A stretch of DNA of 64,000 nt from Methylobacterium durans (GTDB lineage Bacteria; Pseudomonadota; Alphaproteobacteria; Rhizobiales; Beijerinckiaceae): NCBI RefSeq assembly GCF_003173715.1, contig NZ_CP029550.1, forward strand, positions 3,254,501 through 3,318,500. The letters run 5' to 3'. The position numbers and the translations under genes are program-made. Every line of letters starts with the position of its first letter. Position 1 is the stretch's first letter. Shown piece by piece: positions 38,880 through 47,964 of this stretch. The notes beneath the pieces were generated by a model. The model had not been told where the DNA came from and made no database searches. It saw only the letters and a list, made by a program, of their open reading frames with translations.

Positions 38880-39353
38880 CTACAGCGCGCCCTGCGGCAT
38901 CTTGAAGGAGCCGCTCAGGCCCGGTCCGCCGAGGAGACCGCCGGGGCCCTGGCCGCCGCCCGCCGCAGCCTGCGCGCGGGCCTGCGCCTCCATCTTGCTC
39001 GCCTGCGCGGCGACCGTGCAGATCTTGGTGCGGATTCCCGAGACCTTCACGTGGTCGGCCTTGAAGCCTTCCGCGAACGAATCCGGGATGGAGCACCATT
39101 CCTTGTTGGCGGTGATCCACTTGACGCCCTCGGCGCCGTTGGATTGCAGCTTGCCGAACAGGGCGCACGCCTCCTGCGGCGTCATCTTCTTCTTCGATTG
39201 CGAGGCCGCGTTCGCCTTCGCCACAAGTTCCTGCCGGGTCTTCAGCGTCTGCTGGATCGCGCCGCAATCGGCCGATTGCGCGAGGGCCGCGCCGCCGAAG
39301 AACACGGCGCCCGTCAGCACTGCGGCCAGGGTGGCGATGGATTTCGTGAGCAT
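38880..39353 (-). CDS. Exported hypothetical protein
   Basis: 157 residues. Signal peptide MLTKSIATLAAVLTGAVFFG then GAALAQ with likely cleavage at ALA-QS (~25). The mature part has four Cys (SADCGAIQ, QEACALFG, KEWCSIP, TKICTVAAQ), suggesting disulfides in the periplasm, and ends in a Gly/Gln-rich linker and GPGLSGSFKMPQGAL. No named family recognised. It is on the same strand as ubiA but separated by a palindrome. Confidence 0.78.
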   Translation of the reverse strand: MLTKSIATLAAVLTGAVFFGGAALAQSADCGAIQQTLKTRQELVAKANAASQSKKKMTPQEACALFGKLQSNGAEGVKWITANKEWCSIPDSFAEGFKADHVKVSGIRTKICTVAAQASKMEAQARAQAAAGGGQGPGGLLGGPGLSGSFKMPQGAL

Positions 39354-39613
39354 GCCGTCTTCCCTCTTGGCGCCGTCGTCCGATCCGCCGGCTTGTCCGC
39401 GCGAGAAGCGCGATCATCCGCCCGGCGGCGGGTTCCGGATCGTTCCGTTCTGCTTGGGCTCGGTTCTGCATAGGAATGTGGCGTCATTCGAGCCGCAAAC
39501 CGGTGGCGCCGATCACGCGTGGGCAAATCCGCGAAAAGACCGTGGTGTAACGTTTCTGCAACGTTTCGTCAGGGTGCGTTGACAGGACCGCTCCGCCACG
39601 CGACTTCGCCCCC

Positions 39614-40365
39614 ATGGCCGCCTACGACTTCACTGCTCCGCGCCTCTTCGTCGAGGCCGATCTCGGCGCGGCGCGCGCCTGCCCCTCGATCGGGCGCAGG
39701 CGAATTATCTCCTCACCGTCCTGCGCCGGACGCCGGAGGACCCGGTTCTCGTCTTCAACGGCCGCGACGGCGAGTGGCGCGCCCGCCTCGATCCGACCGG
39801 CCGCAAGAGCGCCGACCTCATCCTCGAAGCGCAGACCCGGCCCCAACCCGCTCGGGCCGACCTGCATTACCTGTTCGCGCCACTGAAGACCGCGCGGCTC
39901 GACTACCTCGCCCAGAAGGCCGTCGAGATGGGTGCGGGCACGATCCGCCCCGTCTTCACGCGCTTCACGCAGGGCGAGCGGATCAACGCCGAGCGGCTGC
40001 GCGCGAACGCGATTGAGGCCGCCGAGCAATGCGGCATCCTGGCGATCCCCGACCTGCCCGAGGCGGCACGCCTGCCAGTGGCCCTCGCCGACCTCTCGCC
40101 CGAGCGCCTCCTCGTCTTCTGCGACGAGGAGGCGGCGGTGGCCGACCCCGTCGCGGCCCTGCGCGCCATCGCGGATCCCATCGCACCACCCCCGCTCGCG
40201 GTGCTCGTCGGGCCCGAGGGCGGCTTCGCGCCGGACGAGCGGACCCTCATCGCGGCCCGCCCCAACACGGTGGCACTGTCGCTCGGCCCGCGGATCCTGC
40301 GGGCCGACACGGCAGCCGTCGCGGTGATGACCCTCGTCCAAGCCGTCCTCGGCGACGCGCGCTGA
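39614..40365 (+). CDS. rsmE: 16S rRNA m3U1498 methyltransferase RsmE (frameshifted)
   Basis: The start frame gives MAAYDFTAPRLFVEADLGA. From about 39675 the frame shifts by one and continues LPLDRAQANYLLTVLRR, VLVFNGRDGEWRARLDP, YLFAPLKTARLDYLAQKAVE, MGAGTIRPVFTRFTQGERIN, the knot motif LVGPEGGFAPDE and SLGPRILRADTAAV. A G3 instead of G2 near 39669 (GGCGCGGGCGCGC) would restore GARLPLDRAQ. 752 bases is one short of 251 codons. SPOUT methyltransferase acting on U1498 in the small ribosomal subunit. Confidence 0.85.
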
Positions 40366-40591
40366 GCACCCTCTGCGCGCCGTCAGCGCGTGCGCGGACG
40401 CACATCGAGCGTGCCGGCCTCCCGGAAGCCGGTGCACCCGGCCGGTCCTGCGCAATGCAGCTGCCCCCGCCTCGCGTTGTCGCGCCTTGCGGGCTGGATT
40501 AAGGACACGACATCAGGCTGATGGGCGCGTCCGTACGGATGATCGGCGCACCTCTCGCTCTCCCGACCGATCCCGCACGACGAGGCAGCGC

Positions 40592-41957
40592 ATGGCGCGC
40601 GATACGTCCGACACGACCCCATTGACCGAGCGCGCCGAACTGATTGCTTGGTTCGCTGCCGGCGAGAAGCCGCGCGAACGGTTCGCGATCGGGACCGAGC
40701 ACGAGAAGATCCCGTTCTACCGCGCCGGAAGCACCCCTGTGCCCTACTCCGGCGAACACGGCATCCGCGCGCTCCTCGAAGGGCTCGCCCGCGAGACGGG
40801 CTGGGAGCCGATCGTCGATTCCGACAACATCATCGGGCTCGCGGGGCGGAGGGGGGGGCATCTCGATCGAGCCCGGCGGCCAGTTCGAACTCTCCGGCGC
40901 GCCGCTGCCCGACGTCCACGCCACCGTGCGGGAGCTGCAGGACCACCTCGACGCGACGGCGCGCGCCGCCGAGCCCCACGGTATCGGCTTCCTCACCCTC
41001 GGCATGAGCCCGAAATGGACGCGGGAGGAGACCCCCGTGATGCCGAAGAGCCGCTACCGCATCATGGCGGCCTACATGCCGAAGGTCGGCTCGCTCGGCC
41101 TCGACATGATGCTGCGCACGGCGACCGTCCAGGTGAACGTCGATTTCTGCTCGGAGGCCGACATGGCGCGCAAGATGCGCGCCTCCCTCGCGCTCCAGCC
41201 CGTGGCGACGGCGCTCTTTGCGAACTCCCCCTTCACGGACGGGCGACCGAACGGCTTCCTGTCCCGCCGCTCTGAGATCTGGCGCGACACCGATGCCGAT
41301 CGCACCGGCATGCTGCCGGCGGCGTTCCAGCCCGGCTTCGGCTACGAGGCCTATGTCGACTGGCTCCTCGACATGCCGATGTATTTCGTGAAGCGCGGCG
41401 ACACCTACCACGACGTCTCGGGCGCCTCCTTCCGCGACCTGATGGCCGGGAGGCTCCCCCAGCTTCCGGGCGAGTACGCGACCGTCTCGGACTGGGCGAA
41501 CCACGCGTCCACCGCCTTTCCCGAAGTCCGCCTGAAGCGATTCCTCGAGATGCGCGGGTCCGATGTCGGCGGCCCGGCGATGATCGCGGCGCAGGCCGCC
41601 TTCTGGACCGGTCTCCTCTACGACGAGGGCGCCCTCGATGCCGCCCTCGACCTGACGAAGGCCTGGAGCGAGGCCGAGCGCGAGGCTCTGCGAGCCACCG
41701 CGCCGCGGCTCGGACTCGCGACGCCGGTGGCGGGCCGCAGCCTCGGGCAGGTGGCGGCGGAGGCGCTCGCCATCGCCCGCTCCGGCCTCCAGACCCGCGC
41801 GCGACGCGACGCCGCGGGCCGCGATGAAACGGTCTACCTGCAACCCCTGGAAGCGATCGTCGCCGCCGGCCGGACACAGGCGGAGGAGCATCTCGCCGCG
41901 TACGAGGGAGATTGGGGGCGCTCGGTCGCGCCCGCCTTCGAGACATGCGTGTTCTGA
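40592..41957 (+). CDS. gshA: Glutamate--cysteine ligase (frameshifted)
   Basis: First step of glutathione synthesis; in this group glutathione also serves formaldehyde and stress metabolism. The first frame gives MARDTSDTTPLTERAELIAW, FAIGTEHEKIPFYRA and DSDNIIGLAG. The second frame gives SIEPGGQFELSGAPLPDVHA, LGMSPKWTREETPVMPKSRY, TATVQVNVDFCSE, NGFLSRRSEIWRDTD and ends FETCVF. The break is an 8-G run at 40851-40858; seven G would give GLAGRRGGISIEPGG. The total is one base more than a multiple of three. It is the plant/proteobacterial class with EPGGQ and QVNVD motifs. Confidence 0.88.
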
Positions 41958-42136
41958 CCCTTCGACACGACCGGTTCGGCCTGCCAGGATCGCCCGGACG
42001 CCCATCCCGGCCAGCCTGACTGTACACATGTGCGTGATGGCACCGGGAGAGGGACGGGGAAGCCGAGGACGGCGGAACGGAAGCGGGGCGACGTCGTTCC
42101 TACGGCACTACGGCTTCGATTCAGGAGATCGTTCGC

Positions 42137-42574
42137 ATGTCGCGCATCATGACCCTCGCCCTCGCAGGCACTGCCGCGATCGGCATGACTGCCGGGTCCT
42201 TCACCGCCGCCGAGGCGGCGCCGCTCCCGGCCCTCAACGCGTCCCAGGTCGGCGGACCCGCCGGTAACGTCGATCAGGTTCGCTGGCGCGGTGGCGGCTA
42301 TTACGGCGGCTACCGCGGCGTCGGCTGGCGCGGCGGCGGCTACGGCTATCGCGGCTACGGCTATCGCCGCGGCGTCGGCGGTGCACTCGCGGCCGGTGCC
42401 GCCCTCGGCATCATCGGCGGCGCCATCGCCGCGAGCTCGGCGCCCCGCTACGGTTACTACGACGGCTATTACGGCGCGGGCTACGGCGGCTACCCGGCCT
42501 ACGGCTACGGCTACAGCTATCCCGCCTACGGCTATGGTGGCTACGGCTACCCGGCCTACGGCTGGGGCTACTGA
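42137..42574 (+). CDS. Exported Gly/Tyr-rich protein
   Basis: 145 residues. Signal peptide MSRIMTLALAGTAAIGMTAG then SFTAAEAAP. Mature protein has repeats of GGY/GYG/YR (RGGGYYGGYRGVGWRGGG, GYGYRGYGYRR), a hydrophobic central segment ALAAGAALGIIGGAIAASSA (~83-102) and a C-terminal tail of alternating Gly-Tyr (YGYGYSYPAYGYGGYGYP). The central segment could span or associate with the membrane. Such proteins are common and uncharacterised in Rhizobiales. GGAGATC precedes the ATG. Confidence 0.75.
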   Translation: MSRIMTLALAGTAAIGMTAGSFTAAEAAPLPALNASQVGGPAGNVDQVRWRGGGYYGGYRGVGWRGGGYGYRGYGYRRGVGGALAAGAALGIIGGAIAASSAPRYGYYDGYYGAGYGGYPAYGYGYSYPAYGYGGYGYPAYGWGY

Positions 42575-42635
42575 GCCCGATCGGCGCGCCGCCTGACGCG
42601 GCAGCCGCCATCGTCTAAACACCCCGTCGACGGCA

Positions 42636-42656
42636 CCCCGCCGTCGGCGGGGTTTT
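42636..42656 (+). terminator. Rho-independent terminator
   Basis: CCCCGCC-GTC-GGCGGGG followed by TTTT, between the Gly/Tyr-rich protein and tusA. Confidence 0.8.
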
Positions 42657-42668
42657 CGCGTGGGCGAC

Positions 42669-42896
42669 ATGCCGATCGAGCTGGACCTGCGCGGCCTCAA
42701 ATGCCCGCTGCCCGTCCTGCGCACCCGGAAGGTCCTGCGTGGCCTTCCTCCGGGCACGCGGCTCGTCGTGGCCTGCACCGACCCGATGGCGGCGATCGAC
42801 ATCCCGAACCTCGTCCGCGAGGAGGGCGACCGGCTCGATGCGCAGGAGCGCGCGGACGGAACGCTGCGCTTCACGATCCGCCGGGGCGGCGGATAG
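42669..42896 (+). CDS. tusA: TusA-family sulfurtransferase
   Basis: 75 residues, the whole family length. It starts MPIELDLRGLKCPLPVLRTR; the persulfide-carrying Cys is in KCPLP (~12), then ACTDPMAAIDIPNLV. TusA proteins relay sulfur to tRNA thiolation, molybdopterin or other acceptors; which of these applies here is not clear. ATG 42669 is used rather than GTG 42660. It starts 13 bp after a terminator, so it should have its own promoter overlapping that hairpin or be read through. Confidence 0.85.
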   Translation: MPIELDLRGLKCPLPVLRTRKVLRGLPPGTRLVVACTDPMAAIDIPNLVREEGDRLDAQERADGTLRFTIRRGGG

Positions 42897-42978
42897 ATCC
42901 CGCCTCATTCCTGCGACAAGGTTTTCCTAGACGCCCGACGGAATCGGCCCGTGACGGGCCCGGCGGAGGCATCGAGGC

Positions 42979-43551
42979 ATGGCACCTATCATCCGCGGCA
43001 CCCGCACCGTGCACGACGGCTGGAGCCGGTTCCTCGTGGCCGAGGTGGCGATGCCCGACGGCACGCCGATCAAGCGGGAAATCGAGGATCACGGCCGCGC
43101 CGTCGGGGTGCTGCCCTACGATCCCGAGCGCCGCATCGCCGTGCTGATCTCGCAGTTCCGCGCGCCCGCCTTCTACGCCGACGGGTTGCCCGAACTCCTG
43201 GAAGCGCCGGCCGGCCTGCTCGACGAGGGGGAGCCGGAGGACGGCGCGCGCCGGGAGGTATTCGAGGAGGCCGGGATCGTGCTCGGCCCGCTCGAATGGG
43301 TGGTGCGCGGCTGGAGCATGCCGGGCATCTCGACCGAGCAGATGGACCTGTTCCTCGGGGCGTTCTCGGCCGCCGACCGGTCCGGTCCGGGCGGCGGCGT
43401 CGCCGACGAGCACGAGGCGATCACCGTGCACGAGGTGCCGCTCGCCGAATTGGCCGCGATGAGCGATCGCGGCGAACTCAGCGACATGAAGACGCTCGTC
43501 CTCGTCCAGACGCTGCGCCTGCGCCGGCCGGACCTGTTCGCCGCGCGCTGA
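42979..43551 (+). CDS. Nudix hydrolase (ADP-ribose pyrophosphatase-like)
   Basis: 190 residues. The Nudix box is complete: GLLDEGEPEDGARREVFEEA with the following GI (~78-99; G-x5-E-x7-R-E-x2-E-E-x-G). The preceding LLEAPAG and following MPGISTEQMDLFLGAF fit the ADP-ribose/nucleoside diphosphate-sugar pyrophosphatase branch (NudF-like). Exact substrate not determined. It follows tusA by 82 bp and converges with the SDR-DoxX gene. Confidence 0.88.
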   Translation: MAPIIRGTRTVHDGWSRFLVAEVAMPDGTPIKREIEDHGRAVGVLPYDPERRIAVLISQFRAPAFYADGLPELLEAPAGLLDEGEPEDGARREVFEEAGIVLGPLEWVVRGWSMPGISTEQMDLFLGAFSAADRSGPGGGVADEHEAITVHEVPLAELAAMSDRGELSDMKTLVLVQTLRLRRPDLFAAR

Positions 43552-43566
43552 CGGGGCGGCGCTGCC

Positions 43567-44892
43567 TCAGCGCTCGTCGAGCGTCGCCAGGGCGACGAGC
43601 ATCAGGACGATCGCGGGCCCGGTCTTCACGAGGGCGCCGAGCGGTTCCGTCCAGAGGTCCGGCGCGAGCAGGGCGGCCCCCACCATGTACATAAGGGACA
43701 GGAGGATTCCGGCGGTGAGCCCGGCCCGGCAACTGCGGCGGCCCGCGATCGCGAGGCCGACCGCGATGTCCGCGAGGCTGGTGACGAGCGTGATCGTGCG
43801 GGCGAGACTGTCGGGGATGCCGTGCGCGGTCAGGATCGCGGTTGCCGGCGCGAAGGCCGGAATCAGCGCGATCAGCCCGGAGGCGCACCAGAAGACCGCG
43901 AGGACGCCGATGACGAGCGGCTTCAGGAGGTAGAGTCGGCCGAACCAGCGCTCCTGAACGGTGAGGGGCAGGCGCGCGAGCGTCCGCGCGAGGCCGGTCG
44001 GCGCCAGCCCACTCTCGGCCATCCAGGATCGCGGATCGCCCTCGACGCCCCGCATCATCTCGCGCAGAGCCGTCGTCCGAACCGGCGGCAACCAGCCAAG
44101 GAAGGCCGCGGCGTCGCCCAGCCGGGCGCCGGCCGCGAGGAGCGGGGCGGGGAGCGTCAGGCGCGGGCTCGCGCCCCCGAAGCGCTGTCGGAACTCCCCG
44201 ACCACGGCACCGACCTCGGAGGGCGGGGCCTCGACGACGTCCCAGACCGCCCGCCACTCCTGCTCGCCCGCCTGCCAGCGCCGCGCTACGGAGGATACGG
44301 TGCGGGTGATATCCTCGATCGCCGTCACGGCGAAGGGGCGGCGGCCGACCGCCTCCGGCAGGGCGACCGGAGCGGCGGCGAGCGCACGGATCAGGGCGCT
44401 GCCGCCATAGGCCCCCGGCGCGATCACGAAGCCCGGCCGCAGGACGAGGGATGGGCAGCCGGATCCCGCGATCCTGCGCTCGGCCTCGCGCTTCGTCCGG
44501 CTGAAGGCCGTTTCGTCGTCCGCCTCGCGCCCCGGGATGGACAGATGGATCAGGAGGATGGGGCGGTCCTGCGCGGCGATCGCCGTCAGCAGCCGGGCGA
44601 CGAAGCCGTCGTGTACGTCCCGGGTCGTGCCCCGCGGCCCGTCCTGCAGCACGCCGAGGCAATTCACGACGATGTCCGGCCGATGCCGCGCGATGAGGCC
44701 GGCGAGGGCCGCCTCGTCGAGATCGACGACGGGGCAAGGGCAGGCGTCTGCGCCGAAGGAAGTGGCCTGCGCCGTGGTGAAGCGTCGAGCGATGGCGGTG
44801 ACCGGAAATCCTTCCTGCGCCAGCGCCTCGGCGAGGGCTTGGCCGATCAGGCCCGAGGCGCCGAGAACGGCGATCCGCGCCGGGACGTCCAT
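43567..44892 (-). CDS. SDR (NAD-binding) protein fused to a DoxX-like membrane domain
   Basis: 441 residues. N-terminal extended SDR-like domain: IAVLGASGLIGQALAEAL (~6-23), IVVNCLGVLQDGPR, SRTKREAERRIAGSGCP and VLRPGFVIAPGAYGG. The C-terminal ~130 residues contain four hydrophobic helices (LKPLVIGVLAVFWCASGLIA, ITLVTSLADIAVGLAIA, GLTAGILLSLMYMVGAALLA, GPAIVLMLVALATL), the DoxX-like pattern. ATG 44892 is used (GGGGTGAG before it). It starts 2 bp after the DUF2269 stop, so they form an operon. Catalytic role unknown. Confidence 0.85.
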   Translation of the reverse strand: MDVPARIAVLGASGLIGQALAEALAQEGFPVTAIARRFTTAQATSFGADACPCPVVDLDEAALAGLIARHRPDIVVNCLGVLQDGPRGTTRDVHDGFVARLLTAIAAQDRPILLIHLSIPGREADDETAFSRTKREAERRIAGSGCPSLVLRPGFVIAPGAYGGSALIRALAAAPVALPEAVGRRPFAVTAIEDITRTVSSVARRWQAGEQEWRAVWDVVEAPPSEVGAVVGEFRQRFGGASPRLTLPAPLLAAGARLGDAAAFLGWLPPVRTTALREMMRGVEGDPRSWMAESGLAPTGLARTLARLPLTVQERWFGRLYLLKPLVIGVLAVFWCASGLIALIPAFAPATAILTAHGIPDSLARTITLVTSLADIAVGLAIAGRRSCRAGLTAGILLSLMYMVGAALLAPDLWTEPLGALVKTGPAIVLMLVALATLDER

Positions 44893-44894
44893 GC

Positions 44895-45371
44895 TCACCC
44901 CCACAGGGACGGCTTCGCGATCATCAGCCAGCCGGTTGCCAGGACCGATCCGAACCCCGGGACGCCGCAGGTGAACCAGAGCCGGAACAGGCGATGGTAG
45001 GTCGCGGGCAGCGGTCCGCGGCCGCGCGCCGCCTCCGCGGCGAGATCCCGCATCCGTGCCTGGATCCAGACCACGGGCAGCCAGAACAGGCCGGCGACGA
45101 GGTAGAGCCCGAGCGACAGCGCGATCCAGCCCTCCGTCAGGGACCGGCCCGTCTCGCGGACGAGGAGGTAGCCGGTCACCGGCTGCGCAATCACCGCGGT
45201 TGCGGTGAAGAGCGCGTCCGCCACCACCACGGTCGCGGCGGTTCTCGCCACGAAGGCCGCGTCCCGGGTGCGATGCGCCATCAGCATGAAGAAGGCGATT
45301 CCGGTGCCCGTGCCGAGGAGGATTGCGGCGCCGAGCACGTGCAGGGCCTTGAGGACGAGGTACTGGCTCAC
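44895..45371 (-). CDS. DUF2269 family membrane protein
   Basis: 158 residues and four predicted transmembrane helices: YLVLKALHVLGAAILLGTG, ATVVVADALFTATAVIAQPV, GLYLVAGLFWLPVVWIQARM and LFRLWFTCGVPGFGSVLATG. The conserved His in LKALHVLGA and Arg/His in LPATYHRLFRLWF fit DUF2269. Function unknown. It is packed between the WecG-like transferase (1-bp gap) and the SDR-DoxX gene; a DUF2269 plus SDR-DoxX pairing is likely functional. Confidence 0.85.
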   Translation of the reverse strand: MSQYLVLKALHVLGAAILLGTGTGIAFFMLMAHRTRDAAFVARTAATVVVADALFTATAVIAQPVTGYLLVRETGRSLTEGWIALSLGLYLVAGLFWLPVVWIQARMRDLAAEAARGRGPLPATYHRLFRLWFTCGVPGFGSVLATGWLMIAKPSLWG

Positions 45372-45372
45372 T

Positions 45373-46179
45373 TCAGCGCGCCCGCGGCGCCGCTGCCTTG
45401 TCGGACCCGGCGCGATGATCCTGCGCCGCGATGCGCAGGAAGCGCCAGGACCGCACGAAGTAGCGCCGGAAGAGGCGCTGCGGAGCGTGCAGGAAGCGGA
45501 ACAGCCACTCGAAGCCGGTCCGCTGCATCAGGAGCGGCGCCCGCGGCACGAGGCCGGCCGCGACGCTGACGGCGTCGCCGACCGCGAGCGTCACCGGGCT
45601 TCCGAGCGCCGCGCCCTGGCGGTGGACCCAGATCTCCGATTTCGGCGCGCCGACGCCCATCACGAGGAGCGTGGTGCCGTGCTGGCGCACCCGCGCGGCG
45701 AGTTGCTGCCCGTAGGCCGCGTCGTTCTCGAACCCGAAGGGCGGTACCGCGATGGCGATTGCCTCGGGGGTGTGCCCGGCGCGGACGAGGCGTGCCCGCA
45801 GCCCCTCGCCGGCAAGGGGCGTCGGGCAGACGAGGAAGATCCTGGCCTCTGGATCCGGCGGCTCGGCCAGCGCGGCGGCCAAGAGGTCGTGCCCCGTGAC
45901 ACGCCGCGCCCCCGCCCGTCCGAGGAGACGGGAGAACCAGACAAGCGGCATGCCGTCGAGGGTGCGCGCCGCCGCGCTCTCGTAGGCGGCGCGGAAGGCC
46001 GCGTTCTCGGAGAGCAGGACGATGTGATCGACGTTCGCCGTCACCACGAGGCGGGCGGCGGCGGCGGGCCGGGCGGCGGCCTCGGCGAGGATCTCCGCGG
46101 GGGCGGCGGTGGAGAAGTCGAGGCCGAACAGGCGGTGATGGCTCCCATGCGCCGGCGGTGCGCGCTCGATCTCAGGCAT
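45373..46179 (-). CDS. WecG/TagA/CpsF family glycosyltransferase
   Basis: 268 residues, GT26-like. Family motifs are LVVTANVDHIVLLSENAAFR (~44-63), RTLDGMPLVWFSRLLGR, PFGFENDAAYGQQ, LLVMGVGAPKSEIWVHRQGA and AVGDAVSVAAGLVPRAP, then GFEWLFRFLHAPQRLFRRYF. These enzymes transfer an N-acetyl-mannosaminuronic or ManNAc-type sugar to a lipid-linked precursor at the inner face of the membrane. It overlaps the upstream GumC/Wzz-like gene by 8 bases, tying it to exopolysaccharide synthesis. Confidence 0.9.
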   Translation of the reverse strand: MPEIERAPPAHGSHHRLFGLDFSTAAPAEILAEAAARPAAAARLVVTANVDHIVLLSENAAFRAAYESAAARTLDGMPLVWFSRLLGRAGARRVTGHDLLAAALAEPPDPEARIFLVCPTPLAGEGLRARLVRAGHTPEAIAIAVPPFGFENDAAYGQQLAARVRQHGTTLLVMGVGAPKSEIWVHRQGAALGSPVTLAVGDAVSVAAGLVPRAPLLMQRTGFEWLFRFLHAPQRLFRRYFVRSWRFLRIAAQDHRAGSDKAAAPRAR

Positions 46180-47665
46180 CGGCCGCCCGAAAGCTGCGGG
46201 CCGGAACCGGCGTCGGCGGCGCGGCCACGTGCCTGCGCTGCGCCTGTCGCCGGTCGCGGTCGGCGCCGAGCGCGAGGGCGATGCCGGCCCCGAGCAGGAG
46301 GCCGAGCATCAGGGCCACCGGCAGAACCACCTTCGGAGAGGGCGGCCACGTCCGCTCGCGGGCCGGCGTCGCGGGGGAGATGACCCGCACGTTGGAGTTG
46401 TTGAGCCGCTCCTGCTCGCTGGCCTCCCGGGAGCGGCGCAGGAAGGATTCGTAGATGCCGCGGCGCGACTCGACCGTCCGCTCCAGCTCGCGCAGGCCGA
46501 CATTCGCGCGGTCGCTCGCAGCGTTCTCGGTCTTCACCCGCTCGAGATTCTTCTGGATGGCCGCCTCGCTCGCCGCAGCGCGGTCGTAGTCCTTCTGCGT
46601 CGTCTCGATGATGCGCTCCTTCTCGCGCTGAATCATGCGCTGGAGGTCGCGCTGCTGGGCGTATTGCTCGGCCATGGCGGGGTGGCGCTCGCCGAGTCGG
46701 GTCGCGAGCTCGGCAGTGTTGCGCGAGAGCGTGGCGTATTGCTGCCGCAGCGCCTGCATCTCGAGGGATTGCAGCATCTCGGGCAGCGCCGTGCCGGCAT
46801 CGCCCACCTTCATCTTCTTGGCCTGGTCGAGCCGCGAGCGGGCCTCCGCCGTCTTGATCGAGGCCGTGACAAGCTGCTGGTTCAGGTCGCCGAGCTGCTG
46901 GTCGGTGAGGAGCCGGCCCGAGGATGCGACGAGGCGGTTATCCTCGCGGTAGCGCACGACCTTGCTCTCGGCCGCCTCGACGTCCTGGCGCAGGGCGTTC
47001 AGCCGCCCGGTGAGCGAGTCGGACGCGCGGCGCGCGGCCTCGGTGCGGGCGCCCGCCTCCTCGGCGAAATAGGCGTCGCCGATCGCATTGGCGATGCGGG
47101 CCGCCTTCTCGGGATCGCGCGACTGTACCGCGACCTCGATCACGAAGGTGCGCTCGGCCCGGCGCACGATCATCTTCTGGCGGAGGGTATCGAGGGCGAG
47201 GTTGACGGGGTCGCGGCTCGCGGGCGGGGGCACCATCCCGAGCGCCCGCTTCAGCCCGACGATGACCGGGTTGTCGGAATCCGGCTTCACGTACTCGTCG
47301 TCGTCGGCGAGGCCGACCGTGCCGATGGCCCGGCGCAGCACATTGTCCGACTGGATGACCCGCACCTGGCTCTCGGCGATCGAGACGCCGGCATCGGCCT
47401 GGGGGGTGCGCGCGCTGATCTCGTTCTCGACGACGCGTAGGTCGGACGGGTCGATCAGGATCTGGATCGTCGAGGTGTAGCTCGGCGTCAGCAGGCCCAT
47501 CACCGCGACTGCCAACGCCAGCATGAACAGGCCGCCGAGCAGGATGAAGCTCACCCCGCTCCAGAGCCGACGCAGGATCGTGCGCAGGCTCGGCTGCTCG
47601 TGGTCCGGTTGCTGGAGCACCACCTGCACCGGCTCGCCGCGGATCGGTGTCGCGAAGTCGAACAT
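46172..47665 (-). CDS. GumC/Wzz-like polysaccharide co-polymerase
   Basis: 497 residues. A transmembrane helix near residue 45-62 (FILLGGLFMLALAVAVMGLL) and another near the C-terminus (VVLPVALMLGLLLGAGIALAL) bracket a long periplasmic coiled-coil (LNALRQDVEAAESKVVRYRE through QQRDLQRMIQREKERI). The Wzz signature YTSTIQILIDP and the proline-rich VISPATPARERTWPPSPK before the second helix are seen. It controls polysaccharide chain length or export. No C-terminal tyrosine kinase domain is fused. ATG 47665 is the conserved-looking start. First gene of a four-gene operon. Confidence 0.88.
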   Translation of the reverse strand: MFDFATPIRGEPVQVVLQQPDHEQPSLRTILRRLWSGVSFILLGGLFMLALAVAVMGLLTPSYTSTIQILIDPSDLRVVENEISARTPQADAGVSIAESQVRVIQSDNVLRRAIGTVGLADDDEYVKPDSDNPVIVGLKRALGMVPPPASRDPVNLALDTLRQKMIVRRAERTFVIEVAVQSRDPEKAARIANAIGDAYFAEEAGARTEAARRASDSLTGRLNALRQDVEAAESKVVRYREDNRLVASSGRLLTDQQLGDLNQQLVTASIKTAEARSRLDQAKKMKVGDAGTALPEMLQSLEMQALRQQYATLSRNTAELATRLGERHPAMAEQYAQQRDLQRMIQREKERIIETTQKDYDRAAASEAAIQKNLERVKTENAASDRANVGLRELERTVESRRGIYESFLRRSREASEQERLNNSNVRVISPATPARERTWPPSPKVVLPVALMLGLLLGAGIALALGADRDRRQAQRRHVAAPPTPVPARSFRAADA

Positions 47666-47964
47666 CTGCCTCGTCCCCTGACCTGTCCGGTCCCGGAACC
47701 TCCCGGGCGGACGCGTGGCCCCGTCGGACCCGTCCTCTGGGCGTCCCGTGCCGAATCGGAACGGTTCTTCCAGCGACGGTGACGAACGAACAACCAGTCG
47801 CAACCGCCATGCCGGAGAGATAGACCATGCCGCGGCGCGGATGTCTTGTCGCGCGGGAGTCATGGCGGTGCAAACGCGAGATCATCGGCAGTTACCGACG
47901 ATTAAGATTAATCCGGTTGCCACCACTGATCGAACGAGAACGCGAAAATGTGTCTTTCACAGCT
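47666..47964. other. Gene-free spacer, probable promoter of the polysaccharide operon
   Basis: About 300 bp between two minus-strand genes. The part near 47880-47990 is clearly lower in GC (GATTAAGATTAATCC) than the surroundings. No convincing coding frame. Confidence 0.4.
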
